A stretch of DNA of 64,000 bases from Mesotaenium endlicherianum (GCA_009602735.1 WELA01012617.1:1-64000), one strand, 5' to 3'; shown: positions 1 to 11,903, counted from the stretch's first letter. Notes: generated by a model from the letters alone, not told the origin. Numbers and translations are program-made.

Positions 1-73
1 CATAAAGATTACTTGCTGATATAAAGATCTTTATTAATTGTTAATCGCCTATTTGGTAAGTCGATTCATTTCA
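1..73 (+). repeat. 3' end of an LTR of the C/E family (element B0)
   Basis: This stretch matches the last ~75 bp of the LTRs ending at 3836 and 18294 and ends in the same ...GATTCATTTCA terminus. The next bases match the RNase H/integrase part of Gypsy A2. The simplest reading is that a C-family element inserted into copy A1, and only the right edge of its right-hand LTR falls in the window. Confidence 0.7.
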
Positions 74-240
74 ACACCACGGACCACGAGGCGTTAAAGC
101 ACCTCCAAACGCAGCCGTGTCTTTCAAGGAGACAAGCAAGATGGAGCGGATACTTGCAACAATACAACATCACGATTCAGTACTAGCCCGGCAAGACAAA
201 CCCGGCGGACCCCCTCTCAAGACTGCAATTAAATGCAGCG

Positions 241-1896
241 ATGACATCCCTGAAGACAGATCTGGAAGCTCGATTTTCAGCCGCCTATGAAAGAGACCCT
301 TACTACAAGAACGGAGAAGCAGCCTTGGACCCATACAAGAAGCAAGATGGCAATTATTGGGTGAGGCAAGACTCGTGCCAGAGATGTGTTCCTAATGACA
401 TAGACCTCCGGCTCTTGCTTCTACGAGAAGCACACGACAACCCTCTTGGAGGACACTTTGGCATCCCAAGGACCACGGGCGTTCTAGCTAGGACTTATTG
501 TTGGCCAGGCATGTCTAAGCAAGTCAAGGAGTACTGCAGGAGCTGTGACACATGCCAAAGAATCAAGCCATCATCGCAACAGGCGGGAGGACTCCTCCAA
601 CCACTACCAATCCCCGAAAGACAATGGACGGACATCTCAATGGACCTTATCGTGGACTTGCCCGTGACACCTCGAGGCCATAATGCAATACTCACGGTGG
701 TGGACAGACTTACCAAGATGGCTCATTTTATTCCCACGACGACTAAGGCTACAGCACCACAACTTGCAAGACTCATCTTTGACAATATCTTCCGACTCCA
801 TGGACTACCATCAAGAATTGTGTCAGATAGAGACCCAAGATTCACAAGCCATTTCTGGAAATCTCTTGAAGAACTTGGGTACATCGCTGGATATTTCTAC
901 CGCCTACCACCCACAATCATATGGGCAAACCGAGAGTATGAATTGTACCCTAAAGACCTCTCTAAAGGCCTACATGTCTACTCTGGAGCAAGATTGGGAC
1001 ATGTGCTTGACCACCCTGGAGTTTGCCTACAACAACACAACGCAAGCCTCTACCCAAGAGTCCCCATTCTTCCTCAACTATGGCTTCCATCCAACCACGC
1101 CGCTGAGCTTCACGGCTGGCCTTGATGAAGTACCTGCAGCCACAGATTTTATGGAGACATTAGAAGCAGCCCTTACAGCAGCGAAGAAAGCTCTACAAAA
1201 CGCGCAAGTTGCTCAAGCAAGAGTGGCGAACAGATCCAGAAGAGAAATTATGTACAGAGTGGGTGCCAACGTGTTACTATCATCCAAGAATATTCCCTGA
1301 ACAACAGGCATGCCGGCAGCAAGTTCTCTCCCAAGTATTTGGAACCCTTCAAGATTATTCAGCAAGTCAACCCCGTTGCTTTCAAGCTAGAACTTCCACA
1401 GACTATGCACATCGACCCCGTGTTCCACGCTTCCCTCTTCAAGGCATATGTGCAACCCGACAACAAGTTCCCAGGACGTGTGACAACCCCACCAGCCCAA
1501 ACAATAGTGGATGATCATTTGGAGTACGAAGTGGAAGACATAGTGGCTATGAGAAATTTCAGGAGACAGCAGCAATACTTGATCAAGTGGAAAGGATATC
1601 CAGATTCGGAGAATAGTTGGGTGGCGGCGCACTACCTTGACAAAGTTCAGAGAAAGTTGAAGCGCTTCCATGCCGCCAACCCCAACTTAGACCAGCCCCA
1701 AGTCTCTTTACTGGAAGCCCAAAGACTTCAAGGAGGCAGCCTGTCACCATCAAGAAGCAGCAGAAGACCCCTTGGAGGCAGCGTGCAAGAACAAGAAAGA
1801 GGAAAAATTGACATTAGACACTCTTCTCTTCTCAAAGTTTCTGGACAGAAAACTAAAACTGCTACTGGTGATACCTCTGTGCATAATAAATTCTGA
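241..1896 (+). pseudogene. A1 integrase and chromodomain region (fossil)
   Basis: Translations show an HHCC-type integrase N-terminus (HxxxGGHFG... CxxC), the integrase core beginning around [13 protein letters not shown], and near the end a chromodomain with [14 protein letters not shown]. All of these match A2 pol. In chromoviruses this part cuts and joins DNA and steers insertion to chromatin marks. It is no longer one open frame. Confidence 0.85.
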
Positions 1897-2580
1897 AAAT
1901 TTACCTAGCTGTAGTCCACAAGTAGCCCGTCATTTAGAGTCCAAGTTTGCTCAATTTGGAGCATTGGTGAGAGAGATATGATGCTCTAAGCAGGAGGGGG
2001 TCAGGCAGCTAGCATTGTTAGGACAAAATATGCCTTCTGACATTGTGCCCTCCCCTGAACTTGGAATGCTCTGAAACTCAAGGCTGTGGTAGAACATCTT
2101 ACAGCGCCCAGTATGAGACTTAGTTTGCAGAATTTGGAGAAGCATAGAAGGACTTAAAACTCTCAAAAGTTTTTGCAAAGATTTGGAGGAGTGCCTACTC
2201 TCTCAGCTCTCAACGACACTCCAGAAATTAGAATGCTCTCAAATTTGGTGACCGGGTAGAGTTCTCCGACGCAATTCGTCTGGCTATCAAATATTCAGAT
2301 TTGAAGCAGTTTTGTGGATGCGATGAATTTTTGAATTTGTGGCAGATTCTGTGCCAACTTGTACAATTTTCTTCATCATTAAGGAGTAGGCTAGCCAATA
2401 AGGTCACACCGCCTACGACCTTGCCTAGTCTACCTTACATATGTAGCACCTGACTTGGCGCCTTGGACTAATCCTCTTCACATGTGTGGCATCTGACTTG
2501 AAGCTGTTGACTAGTCTGCTCCACATGTGTAAGACCTGACTTGACGCGCCGAGACGTCGCTTTTTTTGGCGAGGGGGTGA
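1897..2580 (+). other. A1 noncoding 3' tail with polypurine tract
   Basis: No supported reading frame. The stretch matches 60951-61719 of A2 and ends in a G-rich polypurine tract (about 2570-2580) directly before the LTR, the usual plus-strand priming site. Confidence 0.75.
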
Positions 2581-3080
2581 TGTAGTGATTTGAGTTATTA
2601 TATATTAGTTTGCATATATCATAATGTTTTCAAATATATTTGGAGTAGTATTGTGTGGATTCAAGTGTGAATAGGTACTCTAGTGACTTGGTTCATGTCC
2701 TTTGAACCTTCTAAGGCATTTTCGAAGTTAGATGAAAGACCTAGAAGAACTCCACGTGGCAAAAGTCAAATGTGCCATTTTTAGGTCAAAAGGACATGTG
2801 TACATTATTCTAGGAAGAGGTGGCAAGTTTTGGGATGTGTTGGGTGTCATCGCATCAACATACACCTTCCTAGAAATTACTTATTTAGCAAGTTCATAAA
2901 CAAGAGCTGAAACATAGAAAGACATTCCAGATCACTCTTGTATTTGCCAAATTCCAGAAATATATTAAGTTTCAAGAAGCCATCTCTCTTTCAAGAAGCT
3001 ACCACTTGTGATCAAAGATCCTTGTCTTGAATAGATAAAGTGATATTTCACTAAGTACTTCATCTATCTGTTTCACTACA
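2581..3080 (+). repeat. A1 3' LTR (500 bp)
   Basis: It begins TGTAGTGATTTG and ends TTTCACTACA, giving short inverted ends, and matches the two 503 bp LTRs of A2 throughout. A poly-purine tract precedes it. The stretch 3081-3125 that follows is probably Gypsy D sequence. Confidence 0.9.
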
Positions 3081-3125
3081 TCTCTCAACTCACCTTGAAA
3101 CTCAGAACCACGCTCGGTTAGCACG

Positions 3126-3836
3126 TGTAATGAATCAGTACATTGGTAAATATAATATTTTTATATATATAAAAGCTAATACAGTTCAGCCTGCTGAATT
3201 TGGTCAATATTCCGTCTGGTGGACTTTATGTACTTATCAGTTTAATCACTCAGCCGAGAGCAGTTGGCTGACTCAACTTAAATCAGCTTGTTGACACATT
3301 CTTTAACAGCCAGCTGACTTTCGTACTCAATTGCAACAAATTGCCTACATATGCATCTAAGAGTGATATGCTAGATGAACGGCCAGATGACATCCGTGGG
3401 ATGGATGGCGATTCGGGATGATGGGAGATGGTGGTGGATTTTGTTAACCGAGGTCCTACCAACATGGTTAACTCCCGGGTAGGTGGTGCCATCGCACTTG
3501 CCGTTGAACAGTAAACTCATTCCATGTACATATGCTAGATATTGCTCTCGAGTTCGGCAATTGGAAACGAGGCAAACACTCTTGTACAGCTTACTGAGAG
3601 AGATTTAAGGCGACAAGCCATTGATACGCACTGTCTTCCAACCTTGCTTATGTATGAGTTTATTGATTGCATTATTGATGCTAGTTTACTCGCATTTGAC
3701 TTACAAGTTTTATTTACTGCTAGTGTGTTGTCCTTTGCTGTTAAATCAATTAACGGAAAATACCATGAAGATTACTTGCTGATATAAAAATCTCTATTAA
3801 TTCTTAATCGCCTATTTGATAATACGATTCATTTCA
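3126..3836 (+). repeat. C 5' LTR (711 bp)
   Basis: It starts TGTAATGAATCAG and ends GATTCATTTCA, an imperfect inverted pair. A primer-binding site follows directly. It shares long blocks with 11372-11903/18104-18294 and, inverted, with 41693-42406. Confidence 0.85.
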
Positions 3837-3837
3837 G

Positions 3838-3851
3838 TGGTATTGGAGCAG
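3838..3851 (+). other. C primer-binding site
   Basis: TGGTATTGGAGCAG directly follows the LTR. It resembles the initiator-Met tRNA primer site used by the other elements here (TGGTATCGGAGC). Confidence 0.7.
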
Positions 3852-3870
3852 TTATCACATTCTTCTTTGT

Positions 3871-4236
3871 ATGGTAAGGACATGGTCTCAAACTAGCAAC
3901 TCCCGAGATATGGAGAACTGGGATAACGAGAATGTCGAAAACCAGGCTGAAAGCCATGTAGCGGGAACTCGTACCTATTCTGAAGCAGTGGCAGATACTG
4001 CAGCTAGAGAGGCTGCAGATGAGGCAGCTGCTATTACCGTAGTCGCAGCACAGCAAGCTGAGGAGGAGAAAGCCAGATTAAAAGCTGAACAATTAGCAAA
4101 GGCCGCAGAAGATACAGAAAGGAGGGAAGGACAGCCAGCTGACGAGCGCATTGTTAAAGAACATATGGCATCAAGGGCCGATGTTCTGAACCCACCTCCT
4201 GTTGTACAACTCAATGTACCCCTAGTCTATATGTGA
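3871..4236 (+). pseudogene. C gag N-terminal fragment, Ala/Glu-rich (fossil)
   Basis: An open stretch of 121 codons starts 34 bp after the LTR. The middle, about residues 45-95, is rich in Ala, Glu, Lys and Arg and probably forms a coiled coil. The position fits a gag N-terminus. A few dozen bases downstream, MSLLRDKDQLGSQ matches the gag fragment of element E at 48237-48530. After that the minisatellite takes over. Confidence 0.5.
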
Positions 4237-4348
4237 CCGGCTGAATGCGGCAGGAATTGCTGCTGCAAGAGCGAGAGGGACTGTTGGAAAAGAATCATAA
4301 TGTCTCTACTGCGGGACAAAGACCAACTGGGTTCTCAAAACCTAAACA

Positions 4349-5260
4349 GCAAGCACGAACTGGCCGCCAGCCCCAACAGCAGCAAGCAAGGGGCTGGCAG
4401 CCAGCCCCAACAAGAGCAAGCACGGGGCTGGCAGCCAGCCCCGACAAGAGCACGCACGGGGTTGGCAGCCAGCCCCGACAAGAGCACGCATGAGGTTGGC
4501 CGCCAGCCCCGACACAAGCAAGAAGGACAACAGCCTGCCCCAACTAAGACCCTAAAACAGCAAGCAAGCCCACCCCGACTAAACCCTAAACAGCAAGCAC
4601 GGGCTGGCCTCCAGCCCCAACAGCAGCAAGCAAGGGGTTGGCAGCCAGCCCCGACAAGAGCAAGCACGGGGCTGGCAGCCAGCCCCGACAAGAGCACGCA
4701 CGGGGTTGGCAGCCAGCCCCGACAAGAGCACGCATGAGGTTGGCCGCCAGCCCCGACACAAGCAAGAAGGACAACAGCCTGCCCCAACTAAGACCCTAAA
4801 ACAGCAAGCAAGCCCACCCCGACTAAACCCTAAACAGCAAGCACGGGCTGGCCTCCAGCCCCAACAGCAGCAAGCAAGGGGTTGGCAGCCAGCCCCGACA
4901 AGAGCAAGCACGGGGCTGGCAGCCAGCCCCGACAAGATCAAGCACGGGGTTGGCCGCCAGCCCCGACACGAGCAAGCACGACAACACCCAGCCTCAACTA
5001 AGACCCTAAAACAGCAAGCAAGCCTGCCCCAACTAAACCCTAAACAGAAAGCACGGGCTGGCCTCCAGCCCCAACAGTAGCAAGCAAAGGGCTGGCAGCC
5101 AGCCCCAACAAGAGCAAGCACGGGGTTGGGAGCCAGCCCCAACAAGAGCAAGCAAGGGGCAGCCAGCCCGCCCCAACTAAAACCCTCAAACAGCACGCAA
5201 TGGACTGGCAACCAGCCCCACAAAAGCACGCAAGGGGCTGGCAACTAGGCTCGACAAGAG
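4349..5260 (+). repeat. Hairpin-forming minisatellite with higher-order structure
   Basis: About 26 tandem units, mostly 33-34 bp, with consensus like CACGGGGCTGGCAGCCAGCC plus CCGACAAGAG. Most units hold a near-perfect inverted repeat, GGGGCTGG-CAG-CCAGCCCC. Units are arranged in a higher-order block of about 244 bp; the landmark AAACCCTAAACAG recurs near 4338, 4581, 4825 and 5035. Because 34 is not a multiple of 3, all frames stay open on both strands and yield Gly/Trp/Gln/Pro-rich or Cys/Trp-rich translations that are shadows of the repeat. It replaces the rest of C's gag. Confidence 0.9.
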
Positions 5261-7230
5261 AAAACGAGGGACACAAGAGAGAGCGGGAAAGAGGAAGGAG
5301 GGAGGGTCAAGGCACCTGTCCCAAGGCACCTGTCCCACGTGTCGAGGTCACTCACGCGACAATAGGCACACGCGTCGATAGGCACAAGGGGGTCTACTAA
5401 CTCCTTCCTGTGTTTCCATGCTTCACACAAGACAAACAAGGAGACAAAGTTGGGAAACGATGCAACATACAAGTAGCCGTAAGCGACAGGACACTAATGA
5501 GCAAGCACAAGGAGACAGCGCAGAGTGCACACAGAAAAAACGAGCATAAAGAACAAGGCAAGCCAGAAAAGATAGCAAGAGAGATGGAAGGGAGGGGGGG
5601 GGGGGCAACGGACCCGATAAATAACTCGGATGATTGTGGCGTGTCGGTAGGTGCAAGGGCTGCCGCCTTGCTCCTTTTGGCCTGCTCGCGCAATAGAGCA
5701 ACGGAGCATCAGAGCATCAACAGGAAAGCAATAGAGCATCACCAGGAAGCACAAAAGCAGCAGCTAGAAATGAAAAGAGCAAGATACCAACAGGTGAGCA
5801 AGCAGGCAGCAGAAGGACAGCAAAAGAGCACAAGCAGAGAAGCAAAAGAGCATCAGACTAGCGGCAGAAAAGCAAGAAAGCAGCTACAAGAACACAAAAG
5901 AGCATCACAGCAGGAATTGGAAGGCAAAGACACGGCAGCCAGAAAGCAAAAGAGCAGAGGCAGAGAAGGACAAGAGCATGAGTTTAGCAACTGGAAAGCA
6001 AAGTCACAACAGCTAGAAAGAGAAAAAGCAGTAACAGGAAAGCAAAATAGCAGCAGCACGTGAGCAGGCGAGCAAGAGAGCAGCCATCAACAACGAGACA
6101 TACTCCACCACAAAGAGAGAGTGCACAAAAGAGGAAGGAGGGGGGGCCAAGTACCTGATGCACGTGTAGGAGGACAATAGAGTTGAGCTTCCAAAGCCTT
6201 CTAAACTGAAGACACATAGAAAACAATAGGCACAAAAGATTCAATACACATAAGAGCAATTGGACCATGCTAATTTGGTATACAAATACATCCCTACATG
6301 GTAACGCTTGAAATGCTAAACATCCAACAATGAGGCCATTACACAAAAAACAATGTAAGAGATTATCAAACAGGAAGGACAAATGAGAAAGCAAAGAGGG
6401 GGAGCAAACCTAACCTTATCGAAATTGGCAAATCGGCCAAGTGGCAGTATGAATGTCCGGCCACTTTCTTCAGTCGACGTCCCTGAAAGTAAATCAAGCA
6501 AAACTGTTGAATAGAATGTAAGCAAAAGGCTATACGGGCCAAGACAAATTTAAGTAACATTTGAAAAGTTGTTAGAGCAACCAGTACAATACAAATATGA
6601 AATACTGAGCAGCATAGAGACTACAAGAAGCAAGATAGAACAAGTCATTGAGGCCATCTCAGTCGAGAATGTACATTATACATAACAAAGCACGCACATT
6701 AGAATCACAAAGTGAAGAGAACATGTTGACGCTTGCTACAGCAAGCAAGTGCATACAGCACCAAAGTGATGGAGGTGAACAAAAGGCAAGAAATGCAACT
6801 TATAGGCTGAATGGTGCTGCAGAATGAACTGAAATGGGCAACTAAACTGTTATGTAGGTAGCCCTCAGGCTTGGTCTCAGAGGGGTTGTGGCAGCGTGCT
6901 TTGCTGCTAGCGAGGAACATCCATGAGCGAAGTTTGCAGTTTCAAAAATATTGGTGAACACCCTTTGGTAAAATTTTGCAAAATTCTGAGTTCCCGCCGT
7001 TGCTGTAGCAACCTGACAATATCGTACTTTCATCTTATTATCCCGTCGATCGACGCTATGTTGAAATTCACACGTGAACTAAAGCATACGGTCCCCGACG
7101 TGAAGGCGTCGACGCGTTACTTGGGCGGCGCGCACGAGTAATTTTTTTTTGTACGCTTAGTACGTGCGTACCGACGCAGTACGCTTATTTAAGCGTACAA
7201 GAGTCGACCTGTACGGCGTACGGCGTAACC
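5261..7230. other. Unexplained ~2 kb block inside element C
   Basis: It lies where gag, protease and RT should be. The left part (about 5260-6110) is purine-rich with short degenerate repeats of AGCAAAAGAGCA type, a G tract near 5590-5605 and a low-complexity 217-codon plus-strand frame (5410-6063) that I would not call a gene. The right part (6120-7140) has ordinary composition. On the minus strand, 6415-6482 looks like a 68 bp exon with TTTACTTTCAG before and GTTAGG after, and 6842-7033 is a 63-codon frame of unknown function. At 7151-7225 there are repeated CGTAC motifs and a 20 bp palindrome. Homology to element E resumes at 7231. Confidence 0.5.
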
Positions 7231-9170
7231 CTATTTTGTTGCAGCCTGCTCACAAAATTACAAAGGATGGTATGATCAAGCAGAAATGACGTCCTGTGCT
7301 ATATGAGTCTATGGAGTTCAATCCGGTTGAGATCAATTATTTTGTGCATGACGAGGAGTTGTTAGCTATTATCCATGTCCTCAAACAATAGAGGGCCTAC
7401 TTACATGGAAAAGCTTTCAAGGTGATATAAGATCCCCTAGCTTTGACTCATTTTTAGAACACGTCCAAGCTGTCCGACATGGAAAACCGCTGGAGCCAGA
7501 TGCCGGAGCGGTTCCAGGTTCAAAGCGACTACAAACCAGGAAAGTTTGACTCCTGCTGATGCTATCTCTAAAAGACTTGACTTGCAAGAAAGGAACTTTG
7601 ATCAGCATGCTATGGCAAAAGCCCTTTGTGCCCTCACTTCACTCAAAGTGAAAAAGTCCTTTCTTGAACAACTTAGAAAACCTACCTTTCTGACCCAACA
7701 TTTGAGCCTAGCTCCACTGATGGTGTGAGCCCTGCTACTGCACTTGAGTACAGGCTGAAGGGAGGGGTCTAGGTAAAAAAGCCCATTTCAAGAAGACTGA
7801 AGCTGGTTATTTCTAATAACTTATAGTTATGGTATCTGTTATCGAGTCACGCTCATGACACTCTACTGTGTGGGCATTCGAGGCAAGCCAAAACTGTTGG
7901 CAAACTGGCAGAACACTACCGCTGGAAAGGGTTACCTCAACATATCTTAAATTATGATAAGTCATGCGATCAGGGTCAAAAATTAAAGTCTAGACACACA
8001 CCACCCGGGGAATGGTTACAACCATTACATATTCCACTCGGAGATGCAAAACCATATCAATAGACTAGGTGATTACACTATCGAGAACTGCCAACGCGCA
8101 TGATTCTATTTTGGTAGTGGTGGATAAAGAGACAAAATTGGTCATATTCATCCTCACCACCGTCAAAGTGACTGCTCTCAAAATTGCGAGACAGTTTTAC
8201 AATCTTGTAGAATGCCAACATGGGCTACCCTTTAGTATTATCTCAGGTTGAGACTCGAAGTTCACCTCCAAGTTCTTGAGAGCTTTAATGGGGTTAACGG
8301 GAGTCAAACAGCTGCTCAGCACAGCAAACCACCCTCAAACTGATGGGCGGGCTGAAAGAACTAACCGAGTTATACAGGAGGTGCTGAGAGCTTGTATTAA
8401 CAAAAAATAAGATAATTGGGATGACTTGTTGCTCCAAATTCAGTTTGCTGTATGTCAGTACTGTTCATGCGTCAACGGGAAAGACTTTGTTTGAACTCAA
8501 TCTGGTTACCGTTCTAAGTCTCCCTTAGATGTCCTAGGGGAGTCATGGACTCACCCTGAGGGGATTGACAATTCGATCTCCCTTCAGTTGACTCAGGAGT
8601 TCGCTGACACTCTGCCAAAATTTCAACAGAACCTGTACAAAGCACAAGAAATCCAACAAAAATATGCCAATCAACACCGTCGGGACTTGCCATTTTCTAA
8701 GAGTGACTTGGTCAAATTGCATTCTCAGCACCTGTGCCTTTCTGGGGTCATCAAGAAGGGCTTGCCCCTGTCTCGGTTGGTCTATATTCGGAGGTACGCC
8801 GAGTCGGTCAAAATGCTCACAAACTAAACATGTGAGCGGAATACAAGAGTCACCTCTGTATTTCATGTCTCTTTCCTGCAAGCATATACTAAGGGTGACA
8901 CACTGTTCACAAGGCGCTTGCTGTCCAACCAAGACCGATCCCCGCCGTCTGGAATGAGGACCCTAAGGAGTATGAGGTGGATGAGATCCTAGAAGCTCAA
9001 TCTGTACGCCGATTATCCAAATATGTCATGAAATATCGAGTCTGATGAAAGGGTTATGATGCATCTGGCGACACCTTGGAATTTAAGAACCATTTGGTCA
9101 ATGCCAAAGGAGCGTTGAAACGTTTCTATCTTTGGAAACCTGGTAGATCACCTTAACTGTCATTTTAGTT
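7231..9170 (+). pseudogene. C pol remnant: RNase H, integrase, chromodomain (fossil)
   Basis: The start matches the minus-strand RNase H of element E (around 45180-45370). RNase H lies at about 7231-7560, the integrase zinc-binding region near 7815-7960, the integrase core at about 8060-8540 (HDSILVVVDKETK; QHGLPFSIIS) and its C-terminal part at 8588-8827. A chromodomain-like end (VDEILEAQSVRRLSKYVMKY) is near 8970-9050. The reading frame is broken in many places. Confidence 0.75.
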
Positions 9171-9505
9171 GACACGAGAAGGTGACACGAGATCTTGTCT
9201 CAATATAAGTCGGAGGGAAAAATGACAGAATGTGACAATTTATGACAAGCAACCTACTTAACCATTAAGTTTGAGGGAGTATGACTGATGCTCGTCAAGC
9301 ACAACTATAATTTTACATAAGCATCCTTCACACTTGGCTGCACTTATAACCCACTTCACATTTTACATCGCTACTTTCTTGCACTCACAAGTTTGCTCAC
9401 GTAAGACTCCCGGGCATTCTGGCTCGTAAGTATGATGATGCTGATAACCACTTCCACTCCATACTATACTTATTACACATATGCTTGGGAGTACATTGAT
9501 GCACG

Positions 9506-11076
9506 ATGTGTGTGTATGAGCAGGATGCTTACCAACCAGAAAGAAGACAGATAGCGCAAGATCAAACTCGCTCAGAAGGAGCTGGAACGCCATCGACAGG
9601 AGATCACTCAGACGTCCCCCTTGCGGAGAGAGGAAGAGCGCGCTCGTCGACAACGGGAGGAGGAGAGGAAGGAGGAGCAGGACAAGGGTGAGGAGGAGAG
9701 ACTGAGGAAAGAGCAGGAAGGTGCTGCTGAAGCAGACAAACTGAAGAAAGCTGAGGAAGAAAGACAGCAGAACGCTAAGGAAGCGAGGAGGAAGGAGTGG
9801 GCCACTCACCAGGTACACCGTAGTGGGCCGAAACTTCAATAACCTGAAGGCGACTCTGCTGGTGGCTGAGGAAATCAACAGGGACACTCAGCAAAGGTTA
9901 TAAGAAGGAAGGGGCAGGAGCCCTAGACAAGTATATAGGACCCAACACTGGCCTAGTCCTTTACGAAGATTATGCAAGTATGGTGGGACACACAGAAGAT
10001 GAGCCAGTAGTTCTGGCCAATGATGAAGAGTCTGCACCAGTCTCTCTACACGGCATAGTGGGTGACCAGAGAGTCATCAGGATGGAGGCCATGGAACAAG
10101 ACAGCTTTGAGGGTGTTAAGCACTACCATATGCTGAGGCCCTTCTACAATGAGGTGGAGAGAAAAAGCTGGGAGTCTTTGGCCAGGGAGACAAGCCAGCA
10201 GATGTTTGCCCCTCACTGGTTCCCGTGCACACTGACAAAGGCTGATCATGGACAGGAGTACTATGAGTTCCCCACGAACTGGAGATGGATGACCATTACG
10301 AATAATGATTTGAATGGATTTCTCATCCAACCCCCTCACATTGCCCCTCGGGATCCGAAGCTCAATTATGTCTCTCTAACATAAGCCCCCTCAGGAAGGA
10401 GTACAAGAAAAGGGGTCGAGACTATTTCTCTGAGGGGAAGCATGCCTTTGGCAAATGGGCAAAAAATGAATGGCAAATAGAGGTCAGTAAGCTCAGGGTC
10501 CAGCAACCTCCAAGAAGATCTAAAAGGGGGCAATTAATTGACTACTCCAGGACTGCTAGTGAGTTGGATGCCATGGCTGACGCTACTCCAGTACTCTCTG
10601 AGGAATAAGATGAGGAGGAGGAGGAACAGGAACAGATAGTGGGGAAAGCATCCACTTTTGCAAGGGCAAAGGAGGCAGCTGAAAAAGTACCGTCTCGAGG
10701 AAGAGGAGGCGGATGAACAGTGACTCCAACAGTGCAGGCCATCTCACCTCAGCATAGGCCACCAAATCCTTTAGCACAGGCAGCTGGAGAGGAGGAGCTT
10801 ACTGTCTTGGGCAGCAGACCTACACGGAGGTCTTCAAATGACAAAATAGCCAGGAGGGCAGCCAGAGGAGTGGCTAGAGGAGTGGCAGCAACCTCCTTCA
10901 ACCGTAGCAACGTCCCTCTTGCCAATGTGTTTCAGCACCCTATGGGGCTCCCAATTTCAATACTCAGGTTGCTGAGGAGAGGGCTAGAGTTTTGGTGCAG
11001 TCTCCCATGGGTCCTTTCTTGGAAGAAGCAGGGGTGTTTAAGAAACCAGCTAACAGAAGTAGAGGCCAATCAATAG
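9506..11076 (+). pseudogene. C accessory coding region downstream of pol (fossil, unknown function)
   Basis: After the chromodomain there is coding sequence that no standard Gypsy part explains. It opens with an Arg/Glu/Lys-rich likely coiled coil (about 9600-9840). The best open piece is 9980-10384 (134 codons), containing LARETSQ and PTNWRWMTI. An acidic stretch around 10590-10660 and a piece with VPLANVFQHPMG near 10910 follow. The same motifs in the same order occur in element E (42481-43600, minus), so this was a real protein of the family. I do not recognise it. Confidence 0.6.
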
Positions 11077-11371
11077 GATTCAGGTCCAAGTCTGGGTCTC
11101 AGTCTCCTGACCCCAGAGCTCCAGGAACATCTCCCTAATATTTTACACCATCCTTCAGTCAGCCTTGCTGGAGGTCTTCTCTCTGTGTGCATTCCACAGA
11201 GGCAGTGAGCTAAGGGTGGAGGTGACAGCTGGCTGTTACTAGTGTTCCCCACAGTTGGGCAGCAGTGTTGTAGCATAAGCCGGTGCTAGGGAGACCAGTA
11301 TTTTCAGCTTGATGACTCTTCAGAGTTCAGTGTAGTGTTGTCGAGGCGACAACACGTTAAGTTGAAGGGAT

Positions 11372-11903
11372 AGTAAAGAATCAATATATTGCTTTATATA
11401 ATGTATAGTTAAATATAAGTTCATTAAGTTCAGATTGCTAAGCTTTAGTTAATATGAAGTATGCTTGACTTCTAGTACTATTCATCAGAACGACTCAGCC
11501 GAGAGCAGCAGGCTGAAGTCCATCACTAGCCAGCTTACTAACACATTCTTTGACAGTCAACTGATTGCAATTGTCGATATCAGTAAAGTGCCTAGTTATG
11601 CATCTAAGTGTGATATGCTAGATCAGTGGCCGGATGACACCCTTGGGGGTGGATGGCATTTTGAGACAATGAGGGATGGTCGTGGATTTACTTAGCCGAG
11701 GTCCTACCGATGTGGTTAACTCCCGAGTTGGCTGTGCCATCGCACTTGTCGTTGAACAGTAAACTCATTCCATGTACGTAGGTTAGGTCATGCTCTTGAG
11801 TTTTGCATTCAAAAACGAGGCCAACTCTCTGTACAGCTTACTGAGAGAGGATATGAATCCAAGAGGAGAAGCCATCACGAGAACTGTCTTCTAACCTTGC
11901 TTA
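11372..11903 (+). repeat. C 3' LTR, first part
   Basis: Preceded by GTTGAAGGGATA, the polypurine tract also seen beside the LTR of E. Shares with 3126-3836 the blocks around CTCAGCCGAGAGCAG and GGTTAACTCCCG. It stops where K begins and resumes at 18104. Confidence 0.8.

Larger units (their letters stand above)
75..3080 (+). mobile_element. Ty3/Gypsy chromovirus A1, 3' half (fossil)
   Basis: The segment 75-2580 is collinear with 59212-61719 of element A2 at about the same length and with high similarity, so A1 is a second copy of that family. Visible parts in order are the end of RNase H, integrase with the H2C2 zinc-binding and DDE core regions, a chromodomain, a 3' noncoding tail and one LTR. 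The 5' half is not in the window, probably because it lies left of the LTR end at 1-73. The coding part is broken in a handful of places. The surrounding element appears to be Gypsy D. Confidence 0.9.

Noticed and set aside
3871-4236. Host coiled-coil protein
   Set aside because: It starts just after an LTR and primer site and is followed by a gag segment shared with E, so it is element gag.
4581-5045. Telomere-like AAACCCTAAA motifs
   Set aside because: Only one or two copies per 244 bp block, as part of the minisatellite unit; no tandem telomere array.
4349-5260. Long open frames on both strands in the minisatellite, with Cys/Trp-rich or Gly/Trp/Gln-rich translations
   Set aside because: The 34 bp unit lacks stops in every frame, so the frames are by-products of the repeat and not genes.
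5410-6063. Host protein of 217 codons
   Set aside because: Low-complexity Lys/Gln/Glu/Ser-rich frame over degenerate purine-rich repeats, with no domain.
9363-9887. Minus-strand frame of 174 codons, Ser/Leu-rich and membrane-like
   Set aside because: It is the complement of the Arg/Glu/Lys-rich accessory region of C; the hydrophobic look comes from reading GAG/GAA codons backwards.
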